From contig CBDCHL010000005.1 of assembly GCA_965217195.1 (NCBI GenBank), positions 992,001 to 1,056,000 of the forward strand: a DNA stretch of 64,000 nt, given 5' to 3'. A model generated the notes under the pieces. The model did no database searches and had not been told where the DNA came from. It was given only the letters and a program-made list of their open reading frames with translations. A program made the position numbers and the translations under genes. This document shows positions 28,135 to 36,688 of the stretch, one piece after another; the stretch's first letter is position 1, and each line of letters begins with the position of its first letter. This stretch comes from UBA6623 sp965217195 (GTDB lineage: Bacteria > Acidobacteriota > Terriglobia > Bryobacterales > UBA6623).

Positions 28135-28779
28135 TTAGGCGGCGTTTGACTTGAGAAATAACGCTTCGGCGATTTCGACGAACAGCTTGAAGTTTTCGCC
28201 CTCGGCTTCGCATTGCTTGACCGACCCCAGACCGCGATACTCGTAGCCGGCAAGAAGAACCACCGCAGGCGCCGAAACCGGCTCGCCAACCGTAACGACG
28301 ACTTCACCGGGCTCGCCGTTCTCGAGTGCAACCGAGGCGGACGCCACGGCCCCCTCGTCGTCTACCCAGAGCAGGTCCGCCTGCCCTAGTGACGTCGTCC
28401 GGGCGCTATCGGTCCGACGGTTTTTGTTTCGATGCGCGGTAACGCGGAAACCATCTTCGGTCCGCTCCGAGGATTGGATGAAATACGGTTCGCCCGCGCG
28501 TGCCTCGGAGATGACCCACAGAGGCGTGTCAAGCGGCAGGCTCTTCGGCATCAGTAGGACGTCGTCCGATTCGGCGCTAAATCGGACCTTCGTGAAAACG
28601 GGGTTGCCGGCCACGTGGATCCAGCCGGCCGTCGCGGTCACGTAGGTAGGCTGCTCGGGGGCCGGGCGGTCAAGGACGTGCTCCTCACGCTCCGGCTCTT
28701 CGCCAAAATGGCCTTTGGGCCGTACCTCGAAACCGAGCGAGCGTCCCGCTTCGCGCCACAACTTGCTGAATCGCCCCAT
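28135..28779 (-). CDS. Hypothetical protein
   Basis: This 214-residue protein is not recognised. It begins MGRFSKLWREAGRSLGFEV and has no signal peptide. Most of it is predicted beta-rich (TAGWIHVAGNPVFTKVRFS, DLLWVDDEGAVASASVAL), with an N-terminal Glu-rich stretch. An in-frame ATG at 28815 would add 12 residues. It is divergently transcribed from the sialidase-like gene, whose start is 161 bases away. Confidence 0.6.
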   Translation of the reverse strand: MGRFSKLWREAGRSLGFEVRPKGHFGEEPEREEHVLDRPAPEQPTYVTATAGWIHVAGNPVFTKVRFSAESDDVLLMPKSLPLDTPLWVISEARAGEPYFIQSSERTEDGFRVTAHRNKNRRTDSARTTSLGQADLLWVDDEGAVASASVALENGEPGEVVVTVGEPVSAPAVVLLAGYEYRGLGSVKQCEAEGENFKLFVEIAEALFLKSNAA

Positions 28780-28906
28780 ACCCGCAGTATCGGAAGTTCG
28801 CTCGCTCGACCGCAATCAGCCGGATACACTAGTTTGCTACCTCGGAAAACTACTACTTATACTTACGCACACAAGACCGGCCCTACGCCCTCGAATCGTT
28901 TTCGGC

Positions 28907-28933
28907 GATAATGCAGGGCGGCGCGACCGGAGG
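28907..28933 (+). promoter_or_regulatory. -10 box and strong ribosome-binding site of the sialidase-like gene
   Basis: GATAAT at 28907-28912 is a possible -10. GGAGG at 28929-28933 lies 6 bases before the ATG at 28940 and decides that start. This gene therefore has an ordinary leader, unlike the leaderless-looking genes in the window. Confidence 0.5.
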
Positions 28934-28939
28934 CTGGGT

Positions 28940-30202
28940 ATGGAACGGGCGATTTCGCGGAGGCAGGCCTTAAGGCGAGGCGGTATTGCGGCGGGGTACT
29001 TCGTTTGCGGAACCCGCTTGTCAGCATCCGACCCTCGAGGGGTCGTCGAGCAGAGACGCGTCATCACCCGCCGGCCGCATCTCTATCACGGTTGGCCGAC
29101 GCTGGCCCGGCGGGCGAACGGCGAGCTGCTGCTGGTTTCTTCGGCCGGACGGGAAGCGCACGTTTGCCCCTTTGGGCGGGTTGAACTGATGCGGTCCCGA
29201 GATGGGGGCGAAAGTTGGAGTTTTGCGCGCGTCGTGATCGACGGGCCGATCGATGACCGCGACGCGGGGGTTGTGGAAACCACGAAGGGGTCGTTGCTCA
29301 TCACAACGTTTACCTCCGTGGCGTACGAGGAACGGCTTCGGAAGGCGTTGGCGGCGAAACCCGGTTCGGACAAGGCATGGCCGGCGGAAAAGATCCGCCG
29401 TTGGCAAGCGGTTCACGAACGCGTGGGGCCGGCGGACCGCGAGATTGAATTGGGCAGTTGGATGATTCGTTCGACCGACGGTGGACGCTCGTGGTCCAAG
29501 CCCTACCGCTCTCCGGTCAACAGCCCGCACGGCCCCGTTCCACTTTCCGATGGCCGACTACTATACGCCGGAAAGTTGTTTTGGTACGGTCGAGCCGGGC
29601 AGCATCAAGGACGAATCGGTGTCTGCGAATCGGTCGACGACGGTAAAAGTTGGCGATGGCTGGCCGAGATTCCCACGCGCCCCGGGGATGATTTCAACGA
29701 ATACCACGAGCTGCACGCCGTCGAGGCCGCCGACGGAACAATCATCGCGCAGATTCGCAATCACAACCCGACGAACCATCGCGAAACGTTACAAAGTGAA
29801 TCACGCGACGGCGGAAAGTCCTGGTCGATGCCCAGCCCGATCGGCGTCGAGGGCTATCCCTCCCACCTGCTGCGGCTGCGAGACGACCGTTTACTGATGA
29901 GCTATGGGCATCGCACCAAGCCGCTAGGCAACCAAGCACGTATTAGTAGCGATCACGGTCGCACTTGGTCTGCTGCGATAATCCTGTCCGACGACGGAAC
30001 CTCGACGGACTTGGGGTATCCCTCGACGGTCGAACTCGATGAGCCCGGCCACCTCGTCAGCGTCTGGTACGAATTGCTTGACAGCCCGGCGGGCGACCTG
30101 CCGCATTATAAGACCCGCGGGCGCGATGAGGCGTGGTTCAAGATGACTCGGCATCAGCCGGGAGCGGTGCTGCGGCAGGCTACTTGGCGGCTCACCAGCT
30201 GA
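28940..30202 (+). CDS. Exported sialidase-like BNR-repeat glycoside hydrolase
   Basis: The 420-residue protein starts with a Tat-like signal (SRRQALRRGGIAAGYFVCG). It contains five Asp-box (BNR) motifs: SRDGGESW, STDGGRSW, SVDDGKSW, SRDGGKSW and SSDHGRTW. These define the six-bladed propeller of sialidase-like enzymes. The reaction cannot be fixed: the family holds exo-sialidases and other exo-glycosidases. Proximity to the DUF1501/DUF1553 pair and another hydrolase suggests polysaccharide or glycoconjugate use. The start is set by a GGAGG 6 bases upstream. Confidence 0.87.
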   Translation: MERAISRRQALRRGGIAAGYFVCGTRLSASDPRGVVEQRRVITRRPHLYHGWPTLARRANGELLLVSSAGREAHVCPFGRVELMRSRDGGESWSFARVVIDGPIDDRDAGVVETTKGSLLITTFTSVAYEERLRKALAAKPGSDKAWPAEKIRRWQAVHERVGPADREIELGSWMIRSTDGGRSWSKPYRSPVNSPHGPVPLSDGRLLYAGKLFWYGRAGQHQGRIGVCESVDDGKSWRWLAEIPTRPGDDFNEYHELHAVEAADGTIIAQIRNHNPTNHRETLQSESRDGGKSWSMPSPIGVEGYPSHLLRLRDDRLLMSYGHRTKPLGNQARISSDHGRTWSAAIILSDDGTSTDLGYPSTVELDEPGHLVSVWYELLDSPAGDLPHYKTRGRDEAWFKMTRHQPGAVLRQATWRLTS

Positions 30203-30233
30203 ACACCGGGAAGCACCCGCCAAAAGTTTCGCC

Positions 30234-30827
30234 ATGAAGATCCTCGTTTTTTCCGACATCCACGGCGACCTGCAGAGACTGCTGGAACTCGTCGACACGC
30301 CGGCCGACGTCTACATCGCCGCGGGTGATTTGGCGACCTGGTCGAGAGGTCTTTCCGAGTGCGGACGGATTCTCGAACCGCTAGGCGAACGCGTGTGGGT
30401 GATTCCGGGCAACCACGAGTCATCCGCGCACATCACGCGCTTTTGCGGGCAATTCGGCCTGCGGGATTTCCATGAGAAAGTCTTCGAGGTCGGCGGCCAT
30501 CACTTTGCCGGACTGGGGTATTCGAACCCGACGCCCTTCAACACCCCCGGTGAATACACCGAACAAGAGTTGAGCGATAAGTTGGAGAGGTTCGCCGAAC
30601 TCTCCCCGCTGGTGTTGGTCTGTCACGCCCCGCCCCACGGGACGAAACTGGACCAACTGAGAAACGGCGGCCACGCGGGCAGCCGCGCCGTGCGCGAGTT
30701 CATCGACCGCCGTCAGCCCGCGCATTTCTTTTGCGGGCATATTCATGAAGCGGAGGGAGTGACCGTCGAGCTGGGCGCGACCCGGGGGGCGAATGTCGGC
30801 AAACAGGGCTATTTGCTCGAGATTTGA
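30234..30827 (+). CDS. Metallophosphoesterase
   Basis: The 197-residue protein is a calcineurin-like phosphoesterase. Its dinuclear metal site motifs are complete: FSDIHGD (residues 6-12), AGDLATW (about 30), PGNHES (about 57), CHAPPHG (about 129) and CGHIHE (about 163). It is cytoplasmic and follows the sialidase-like gene by 31 bases. The substrate (phosphoester, phosphodiester or nucleotide) cannot be told from sequence. Confidence 0.88.
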   Translation: MKILVFSDIHGDLQRLLELVDTPADVYIAAGDLATWSRGLSECGRILEPLGERVWVIPGNHESSAHITRFCGQFGLRDFHEKVFEVGGHHFAGLGYSNPTPFNTPGEYTEQELSDKLERFAELSPLVLVCHAPPHGTKLDQLRNGGHAGSRAVREFIDRRQPAHFFCGHIHEAEGVTVELGATRGANVGKQGYLLEI

Positions 30828-30887
30828 GCGCGGCCTCGCCGGCTCCTCTTAAAATGGGTTCGGAATCTCCTCGCTGCCCAGCTCCCC

Positions 30888-31027
30888 GACGTGGCGTAAG
30901 GCTCCAGCCTTGCCGCGCCCCGAGTCATGGGGCGTGTCTTGCGTTCCCTCCAGGCGAGAGATCGCGCATTCGGGGATACGAACGGGATGAATCGGTTCGC
31001 GGCAAGCGTGGACGCTCACGCCACGTC
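30888..31027. repeat. Two hairpin repeats of family 2 in opposite orientation
   Basis: The left copy reads GACGTGGCG (30888-30896) then stem AAGGCT-CC-AGCCTT (30898-30911). The right copy reads stem AGCGT-GG-ACGCT (31005-31016) then CACGCCACGTC (31017-31027). Both carry the tail GCCACGTC, on opposite strands. They fill most of the 294-base gap between the phosphoesterase and the small zinc-ribbon gene, which otherwise shows nothing. Confidence 0.6.
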
Positions 31028-31121
31028 CCACATCCCCGCCGGGCCGGCGATGACTCGCGTGACTTGATAGAATCGATCCATCGTCGAGCGTGGAACGGCG
31101 CGCCGCCAACCTCCCCCAACC

Positions 31122-31289
31122 ATGCAAGAGAATCAACTGATCAACGCGCAGGCCCAGACCACAACGTCAACCAAGCCCGAAGCGATCTGCCTCTACTGTC
31201 CCTGCTGCTCGAAGCGATTGACGGAGATGCGGTGTAAGCTGCTTTGTGATCGCTGCGGCTACTACATGAGCTGCGCGGATTACTACTAG
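31122..31289 (+). CDS. Very small zinc-ribbon protein
   Basis: This 55-residue protein has an N-terminal polar part (MQENQLINAQ). Four cysteine pairs or near-pairs follow (CLYCPCC at 23-29, then MRCKLLCDRCGYYMSCADYY). The C-x2-C spacing looks like a treble-clef or zinc-ribbon metal site and the tail CGYYMSCADYY is strongly patterned. Basis for calling it a gene: ATG start, cysteine spacing, stop directly after the motif. A TAGAAT about 50 bases upstream may be its -10. I believe similar tails occur in other bacteria but cannot verify it here. Function unknown. Confidence 0.68.
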   Translation: MQENQLINAQAQTTTSTKPEAICLYCPCCSKRLTEMRCKLLCDRCGYYMSCADYY

Positions 31290-31429
31290 GCTTGAATGCC
31301 GGACGAGGGCTTGCATGCCAACGCCCATTCGCTTGCGCGGTAGCGCCGTTTTCTGGCACGGCGACACGGCTTCAGCTGCGCGGTAGCGTCTCTTCGCTTT
31401 CGCCTTAACGGCACTTCGCAGGCGACCCC

Positions 31430-31454
31430 TCGCTTTCGCTTAGGGCTCTGATTC
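31430..31454 (+). repeat. Intergenic repeat, family 3, copy 1
   Basis: TCGCTTTCGCT-T-AGGGCTCTGA-T-TC is matched at 36603-36627 with two differences. The copy lies in the 188-base gap between the zinc-ribbon gene and the DUF2103-like gene. Confidence 0.45.
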
Positions 31455-31477
31455 TTGGGTTCGAGTTTCTTTGACGC

Positions 31478-31777
31478 TTATTGGCGTTGCAAGGCCCCTC
31501 GGATGGCTTGCTCGGTTTCCTCCCGCGTCAGTTTGGTCGTGATGAAAAGTTCCTGCCGTGCGCCGCCGGCGAGGGCGATGGCCTTCCAGCCGGTTTGGGT
31601 GGGGATCGTGACTCGAATCTTCACCGGGCCCCTGGCATCACGAACCTTGCGAATGCGGCCGGGGATGATCGATTGGATGGCGGATGTGGCGGCAAGCAGA
31701 TCCTCGAGGACGCGGCGCAAACCCTCGATGATCGAGTGCTCGACCTTGAGGCGGTCATTGACGGCGCGAAGTCTCAT
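31478..31777 (-). CDS. DUF2103-like small conserved protein
   Basis: The 99-residue protein carries EHSIIEGLRRVLEDLL and SAIQSIIPGRIRK, then a beta-rich part ending in a helix (TREETEQAIRGAL). This resembles DUF2103, described as a putative metal-binding family, although no Cys/His cluster is visible here. A longer in-frame extension upstream (to 31894) is Arg/Ser-rich and rejected. It is divergent from der, 125 bases away. Function unknown. Confidence 0.65.
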   Translation of the reverse strand: MRLRAVNDRLKVEHSIIEGLRRVLEDLLAATSAIQSIIPGRIRKVRDARGPVKIRVTIPTQTGWKAIALAGGARQELFITTKLTREETEQAIRGALQRQ

Positions 31778-31888
31778 GTCGATTGATTCATGACGGTCGG
31801 TACGACGCTGCCGGCAACCCGGAAGATGGTTCGGCGAGAGCGTCCTGGACTGCCTCAGCAGCCAGGGAGTAGGGTCTCTTCCCGATGC

Positions 31889-31894
31889 TATCAT
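31889..31894 (+). promoter_or_regulatory. -10 element of der, probably leaderless
   Basis: TATCAT ends 9 bases before the ATG at 31903 and no Shine-Dalgarno is present. This fits a start site within 1-3 bases of the start codon. Confidence 0.4.
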
Positions 31895-31902
31895 GAGTCT
31901 CC

Positions 31903-33234
31903 ATGAAGGTCGCCCCGCTGCCGACGCTTGTGATCGTGGGGCGTCCGAACGTCGGTAAGTCCACTCTTTTCAATCGCATTACGGCCAGTCGCCGCGCGAT
32001 CGTTGGCGACCAACCGGGCGTGACGCGCGACCGTATTCGCCTGGAATCCCGTTGGCGCGGGCGGCCTTTCGAACTCACCGATACCGGCGGGATGCTCTTC
32101 GGCGAAACCGCGGAATTCCCGAAGCTGGTCGGCGAGCAAGTGCTGGTCGCCGTCGAGGCGGCCTCGCATTTGATTTTCCTCGTTGACGGGCGCTCGGAGA
32201 TCAGCGCCACCGACCGCGAGTTGGCCGATCTGTTGCGGCGCACCGGCAAGCCGGTCTCGCTGGCCGTCAACAAGTGCGATACCGCGGAGCGCGACACGCT
32301 GGCCGCGCAATTCCACGAGTTGGGCATCGAGCCCGTCTTTGCGGTCTCGGCCGAGCATGACCGCGGCGTCGCAGCTTTACTCGATCACGCCACCGCGGAA
32401 TTCCCCCCAGGCGACGAAGCAGAATCAGGTGAAAGGCCCATTCGCGTGGCCATCATCGGACGACCGAACGTCGGGAAATCGACATTGCTCAATCGACTGA
32501 CGGGCGTGGACCGCTCGATTGTCTCCCCGACTCCGGGCACCACGCGCGACGCCGTCGACGAAACGGTCGAGCGCGGCGGGACCACCTTTCAATTCGTGGA
32601 CACGGCCGGCATTCGCCGCAAGGGCAAGTCCGCGGAAGCGGCCGAAAAACTCAGCGTCGTGATGGCGCAACGCCATATCCGGCTGGCCGACGTCGTTCTC
32701 ACCCTTGTCGATGCCGACGAAGGCGTGGCGGCGCTCGACGCCAAGATCGCCGGCTATGCCCACGACGCCGGGAAGGCCCTGATCGTGGTGGTCAACAAAT
32801 GGGACCAAGCGCCGCCGGCTCGCTCCAGACGAGCGGCTGTCACCGACTTCACCGAGAAAGTCCGCCGCGCCATGAAGTTCCTCGACTATGCCCCGGTCTT
32901 GTTTATTTCAGCCTTGACCGGACAAGGAACAGGCGAGATCTTCCGAAACATCCGAAAAGTCTATCGGGCCGCGAACCGGCGCGTGACAACGGGCGAGTTG
33001 AACAGGTTTCTGGGGGAAGTCGACTTCGACCGAGCGACGTTCCCGGGATTTCGCAAGCCGGTAATTCGCTATGTCACGCAGGCTTCCATGGCGCCTCCTA
33101 CTTTTGTCTTCTTCGCCGGTCGGGCAAAGAAGTTTCATTTCTCCTTCGAGCGGTTCTTAGTAAACCAGTTGCGAGCGGCCTTTGATTTCGAGGGCACGCC
33201 GCTGGTGATCAAATCGAAAACTGCAAAGCGGTGA
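31903..33234 (+). CDS. der: Ribosome-assembly GTPase Der (EngA)
   Basis: The 443-residue protein has the diagnostic two tandem GTPase domains and a KH-like C-terminal domain. G1 motifs GRPNVGKST occur at residue 13 and near 186; DTGG and DTAG G3 motifs and NKCD and NKWD G4 motifs are all present. Der acts in 50S subunit maturation and is essential in most bacteria. Length and order are typical. The start lacks an SD and lies just after a -10 box. Confidence 0.95.
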   Translation: MKVAPLPTLVIVGRPNVGKSTLFNRITASRRAIVGDQPGVTRDRIRLESRWRGRPFELTDTGGMLFGETAEFPKLVGEQVLVAVEAASHLIFLVDGRSEISATDRELADLLRRTGKPVSLAVNKCDTAERDTLAAQFHELGIEPVFAVSAEHDRGVAALLDHATAEFPPGDEAESGERPIRVAIIGRPNVGKSTLLNRLTGVDRSIVSPTPGTTRDAVDETVERGGTTFQFVDTAGIRRKGKSAEAAEKLSVVMAQRHIRLADVVLTLVDADEGVAALDAKIAGYAHDAGKALIVVVNKWDQAPPARSRRAAVTDFTEKVRRAMKFLDYAPVLFISALTGQGTGEIFRNIRKVYRAANRRVTTGELNRFLGEVDFDRATFPGFRKPVIRYVTQASMAPPTFVFFAGRAKKFHFSFERFLVNQLRAAFDFEGTPLVIKSKTAKR

Positions 33235-33310
33235 CAGGCGTTCCTTTATCGCTCCCAAGGCCCCAATAAAGGATAGAGCCTGCCCGCCAGCTAATGTTAA
33301 AATCAGCGTG

Positions 33311-33511
33311 ATGGCGGAGTTTCTGATCTAGATTCATAACAGCAAATACGGCTTTGACGTCTGCCGCCCAAGCCTGCCGGGCTGCCACAGCCGGGGGCAG
33401 ACGGAACAAGAAGCAATCGAGAACATCCGTGATGCGATTCGGGAATATCTCGCTTCTCTTTCGGCGTTAAGACGCGATGAAAAGGTGATGACTATCGACG
33501 TTGCCGTCTGA
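33311..33511 (+). pseudogene. HicB-like antitoxin with in-frame stop
   Basis: Codons 1-6 (MAEFLI) are followed by TAG. Reading on in the same frame gives IHNSKYGFDV, PSLPGCHSRGQTEQEAIENI and RDAIREYLASL, the typical partial-RNase-H fold of HicB antitoxins, and ends at TGA 33509-33511. The rest is well preserved, so the amber codon is probably a recent point mutation. No hicA toxin gene lies beside it; solitary HicB-like proteins are common. TAAAAT at 33298-33303 is 8 bases before the ATG. Confidence 0.75.
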
Positions 33512-33542
33512 TGCTCTTGCCCTCTGGTTGCCGTGCGGGTAC

Positions 33543-33653
33543 ATGTCGGAGTCCGAGCTCGATTTGGCTTTGATCGAAGCCACGCTGGGCCCGATGACGG
33601 TACGCACCAAGCGGACCGTGGAGCGGATCGTGGCGAGGTATCTCAACATCTGA
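33543..33653 (+). CDS. Possible tiny ORF downstream of hicB relic
   Basis: A 36-codon frame reads MSESELDLALIEATLG, PMTVRTKRTVERI and ARYLNI. It looks helical and protein-like but is not recognised and has no clear ribosome-binding site. It could be the tail of a longer lost gene. Weak call. Confidence 0.2.
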   Translation: MSESELDLALIEATLGPMTVRTKRTVERIVARYLNI

Positions 33654-33831
33654 GGATTCCGGCCCTAGTCTCAACGCCCTGACCTGAAAAATTTGATTGT
33701 TGGACGGATCGCTTGTTCGCGACAGCTATGCACGGTACACTGGCCTGAGGTCAGGGACGGCTCGTGATTGGCCAAGCTATCTCGCACTAACGGATCTACG
33801 GGCATCCTCTCTTTGAGGCGAAGGGAACCCG

Positions 33832-34251
33832 ATGACACATTCCATGCAACAAACAGCCCAAGGTTTCTTTGAGGCCTGCGAGGCCGGCAAGGGCTGGGAG
33901 GCTTGCGCTCCCTACTGCAAGCCGGACGCGTCGTTCTCGGCCCAAGCCGAGCCCCTGGCCGACGTTAAGACTCTTGAGGCGTATGCCGATTGGATGAAAG
34001 CTCTAGTTGGTTTTATGCCCGACGCCGGCTACGACCTCAAGTCGTGGGCCGTCGACGCCGAACGCAACAATGTGTCGGCCTACGCGGTCTTTTCGGCGAC
34101 GCATACCGGCGAAGGGGGGCCGTGTCCGCCTACGGGCAAGAGCGTCAAGGCCGACTACGTGTACGTGATGTTCTTCGAGGGCGACAAGATCAGCCACATG
34201 ACCAAGATTTGGCACTCGGGGCTCACAATGCAGCAGCTTGGTTGGGTGTAG
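33832..34251 (+). CDS. SnoaL/NTF2-like family protein
   Basis: The 139-residue protein has the alpha+beta barrel pattern of the SnoaL-like/NTF2 superfamily: helix AQGFFEACEAGKGWEACAPYC at the start, SYAVFSATHTGEGG-like strands in the middle, and VMFFEGDKISHMTKIW near the end. Family members are ketosteroid-isomerase-like enzymes or ligand-binding proteins. No catalytic residue can be assigned. AAGGGAACCCG precedes the ATG, a usable SD. It stands alone between two decayed genes. Confidence 0.78.
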   Translation: MTHSMQQTAQGFFEACEAGKGWEACAPYCKPDASFSAQAEPLADVKTLEAYADWMKALVGFMPDAGYDLKSWAVDAERNNVSAYAVFSATHTGEGGPCPPTGKSVKADYVYVMFFEGDKISHMTKIWHSGLTMQQLGWV

Positions 34252-34497
34252 CGCCATCTCGGCTGATGGCCAACGTTCGCGGACACAGTCGTAGTCGTCC
34301 TGGCGGCGATTTCATGCTGGGGGAAGACTTGCTCCAGTGATTTTCGTGAGAGTCGGATCGACTGGTTGCGATTGGCCTAACAGCAACAAAACAAGGAGGT
34401 TCTTGAATCGGAAGTCGATTCCTAATGTGAAATTCGGATCGCACTCCGAGACAGGGGCTGATTCGCTGAGATTGCCCAGGCGTACAATTTCCCCAGC

Positions 34498-35195
34498 GTG
34501 ATCGGGACCGCGATCAGCCACGACAAGATCCTCGAGAAGCTCGGGCAAGGGGGCATGGGCGTAATCTACAAGGCTGAGGATGCTCGGCTCGACCGTGCCG
34601 TTGCACTCGCGCAACGTACTCGCATCTCTTGAACTTTGTGAGGCGGCCGGAAGAAGCGATGGCGCAAATAGAGCGAGCGATCGAACTCGACCCCCGCTAC
34701 ACCTGGCTACGGACTTTTTACGGCATAGACCCGACTTGTCCGGCACTATGACGACTCTATCGCGGAACTCCGTAAGCTTGTCGGATCGGAACCCAACCAC
34801 ACCATTGTCCGTACGGGGCTCCGTACAGCCCTCTACGCTAAGGGGATGCGCGAGGAAGCGTTCGAACACCACAAGGCCGAATTCGCCATTTTGGACGACC
34901 GCGAAATTGTGGAAGTTCTTGATCGCGGTCATGCGACAACGGGCTACGCCGGAGCGGCGGCGCTCGCGGCCGAGACCTTGGCGGCTCGTTCGAACACAAC
35001 TACGTTGTACCCATGGAAGTAGCGAGGTTTTATATTATCGCCGGGAAGAAAGGCCAAACCCTTGGTTGGCTCGAGAAAACCTACGAAGCACGCGAGCCCA
35101 ATCTGCCTTACGTAACCGTGGCTCCGGATTTTGACCCTCTGCGCGACGAGCCGCGCTTCCAGGACCTGTTACGCCGCATGAACCTTCCGCTGTAG
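34498..35195 (+). pseudogene. Ser/Thr protein kinase-TPR gene relic with internal deletion and frameshifts
   Basis: The N terminus ISHDKILEKLGQGGMGVIYKAED is the glycine-rich loop of bacterial Ser/Thr kinases. The kinase core is then missing. A TPR tail (IERAIELDPRYTWLRTFYG, then HYDDSIAELRKLV) follows in shifted frames and ends in the family-type C terminus GWLEKTYEAREPNLPYV, then FDPLRDEPRFQDLLRRM. At least two frameshifts are needed. Full-length members have about 700-900 residues; only about 230 codons remain. Clearly a dead gene. Confidence 0.8.
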
Positions 35196-35262
35196 CCGAC
35201 CCTGTTTACGAGATTGAACGGGCGCCCGGCCGTCTCATTCGAGGCCCTGCACACGCCGGCCG

Positions 35263-35268
35263 TATAAT
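35263..35268 (+). promoter_or_regulatory. -10 element of pheA, probably leaderless
   Basis: A perfect TATAAT ends 7 bases before the GTG start at 35275, which places the transcription start on the start codon. Confidence 0.5.
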
Positions 35269-35274
35269 GGAGCG

Positions 35275-36105
35275 GTGGCGCGCACGAAAGTTGCATTCCA
35301 AGGAGCCAGGGGCGCTTTTAGCGAAGAGGCCGCGCGGCAATTCCTCGGGCCGGATTTGCGATACCTGCCTTGTGAGCGCTTCGAGGAAGTTTTCCGCGCT
35401 CTCGCCGACGGCAAAGTCCGTCACGCCGTCGTACCGATCGAAAACACTCTCGCCGGCTCGGTTCACGAAAACTACGATCACCTGCTGAAGTTTCGGCTGC
35501 CTATCATCGCCGAAACGCGGGTGCGCATCGTGCACAACTTGATCGTGCGGCCCAAGACGAAGCTTTCGAGCATTCGGCGCGTGCTGTCGCATCCGGTGGC
35601 GTTGGGGCAGTGCTTGCGGTTCTTCGAGAAAAATCCGCAACTCAAGTCCGAGGTGTTCTACGACACCGCCGGCAGCGTCGAACACGTGATGCGGGGAGAC
35701 GACTCGTCGACGGCCGCGATCGCCTCGGCCGCGGCGGCGGAATACTACGGCGGAAGGATCCAGCGCCGTTCCATCGAGGACGACCACCGCAATTTCACGC
35801 GGTTCTTTCTGTTGGCGCGGAAGGCGCCGAAGAGACGTCCTGCGGGGACCCTCAGGACTTCCATCGTTTTTTCGACCAAGAACACCCCGGGCGCGCTTTT
35901 CAAATGCATGAGCGCCTTTGCGCTGCGAGACGTGAACCTGATGAAAATCGAGTCCCGGCCGTTCCGAGGGCGGCCCTGGGAGTACCTTTTCTACGTCGAT
36001 TTCATCGGCTCGCCCGAAGAAGAGCGATGCCGCAACGCCATGTCGCATTTGTCGGAGATGACCGAGTTGCTGGCTGTGCTGGGGTGTTATCCGCAGGCCA
36101 AGTAG
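35275..36105 (+). CDS. pheA: Prephenate dehydratase with ACT domain
   Basis: The 276-residue protein converts prephenate to phenylpyruvate for phenylalanine synthesis. The catalytic domain covers residues 1-180 (VAFQGARGAFSEEAA; VVPIENTLAGSVHENYD; the N-F-T-R-F motif in DDHRNFTRFFLLARK). The C-terminal ACT domain (about 195-270) keeps the GAL and ESRP phenylalanine-binding motifs (NTPGALFKCM, KIESRPFRG), so feedback inhibition is expected. It is monofunctional, with no chorismate mutase. The start is a GTG just after a perfect -10 box. Confidence 0.95.
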   Translation: MARTKVAFQGARGAFSEEAARQFLGPDLRYLPCERFEEVFRALADGKVRHAVVPIENTLAGSVHENYDHLLKFRLPIIAETRVRIVHNLIVRPKTKLSSIRRVLSHPVALGQCLRFFEKNPQLKSEVFYDTAGSVEHVMRGDDSSTAAIASAAAAEYYGGRIQRRSIEDDHRNFTRFFLLARKAPKRRPAGTLRTSIVFSTKNTPGALFKCMSAFALRDVNLMKIESRPFRGRPWEYLFYVDFIGSPEEERCRNAMSHLSEMTELLAVLGCYPQAK

Positions 36106-36189
36106 CAAGCCTGTTCCAGCGCTAAGGGCCGCTGAAAGCCCGCGCCGCGGTCGCCAACCCGCTCCGCGGCAGAACCGAATGTCGCCGTT

Positions 36190-36516
36190 ATGAAAATCCG
36201 CCTGCTCGACATTGCTCACGCTCGCTCCGGCGACAAAGGCGACACCGTCAACATCGGGCTGATTGCCCGTGAAGAACGTTTCTACCCTTTGCTGGTCGAG
36301 AAAGTCACGGCCGAAAGAGTCAAAGAACATTTTGCCGAGTTGTGCAAGGGCACAGTGGAAAGGTTCGAATTGCCCAACCTGGGCGCGCTCAACTTTCTGC
36401 TGCATGAATCCCTCGGCGGAGGAGGAACTGTATCGCTGCGGACCGACGCGCAGGGGAAAACGTTCAGCACCGCTTTGCTGCGCATGAAGATCGAAACCCC
36501 GGACGACGTGACCTAG
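36190..36516 (+). CDS. AtuA-related small protein
   Basis: The 108-residue protein begins MKIRLLDIAHARSGDKGDTVNIG, the signature of the C-terminal domain of AtuA/DUF1446 proteins (acyclic terpene utilisation). Here it is encoded alone, as is common where the large subunit is a separate gene, but no DUF1446 gene lies nearby. It is cytoplasmic and its role without the partner is unclear. It follows pheA by 84 bases. Confidence 0.8.
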   Translation: MKIRLLDIAHARSGDKGDTVNIGLIAREERFYPLLVEKVTAERVKEHFAELCKGTVERFELPNLGALNFLLHESLGGGGTVSLRTDAQGKTFSTALLRMKIETPDDVT

Positions 36517-36602
36517 CACGGCACGCGATGCTTCAAACGGCTTGAGCCGCGTTCAAGCCACGTCAACTCGGTTTGGGGCGCTTGGGCGGGCAGGTTGGCC
36601 CG

Positions 36603-36627
36603 TCGCTTTCGCTCAGGGCTCTGAATC
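36603..36627 (+). repeat. Intergenic repeat, family 3, copy 2
   Basis: Same 25-base element as at 31430-31454 with two differences. It lies in the 172-base gap between the AtuA-related and SMP-30 genes. Confidence 0.45.
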
Positions 36628-36688
36628 CGGTCTCCGCGCCAATCGACCACGTACCCCGGGGATACGTCATTCGGCGGCACGTTCCGGG

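Noticed and set aside
30888..31027. CRISPR-like repeats
   Set aside because: Only two copies in opposite orientation with differing stems and no regular spacers; a palindromic repeat family explains them.
34312..34932. 206-codon minus-strand frame over the kinase relic
   Set aside because: The plus strand carries decayed kinase-TPR homology, so this frame is a by-product.
35206..36519. 437-codon minus-strand frame opposite pheA and the AtuA-related gene
   Set aside because: It overlaps two clearly conserved genes and has no recognisable motif.
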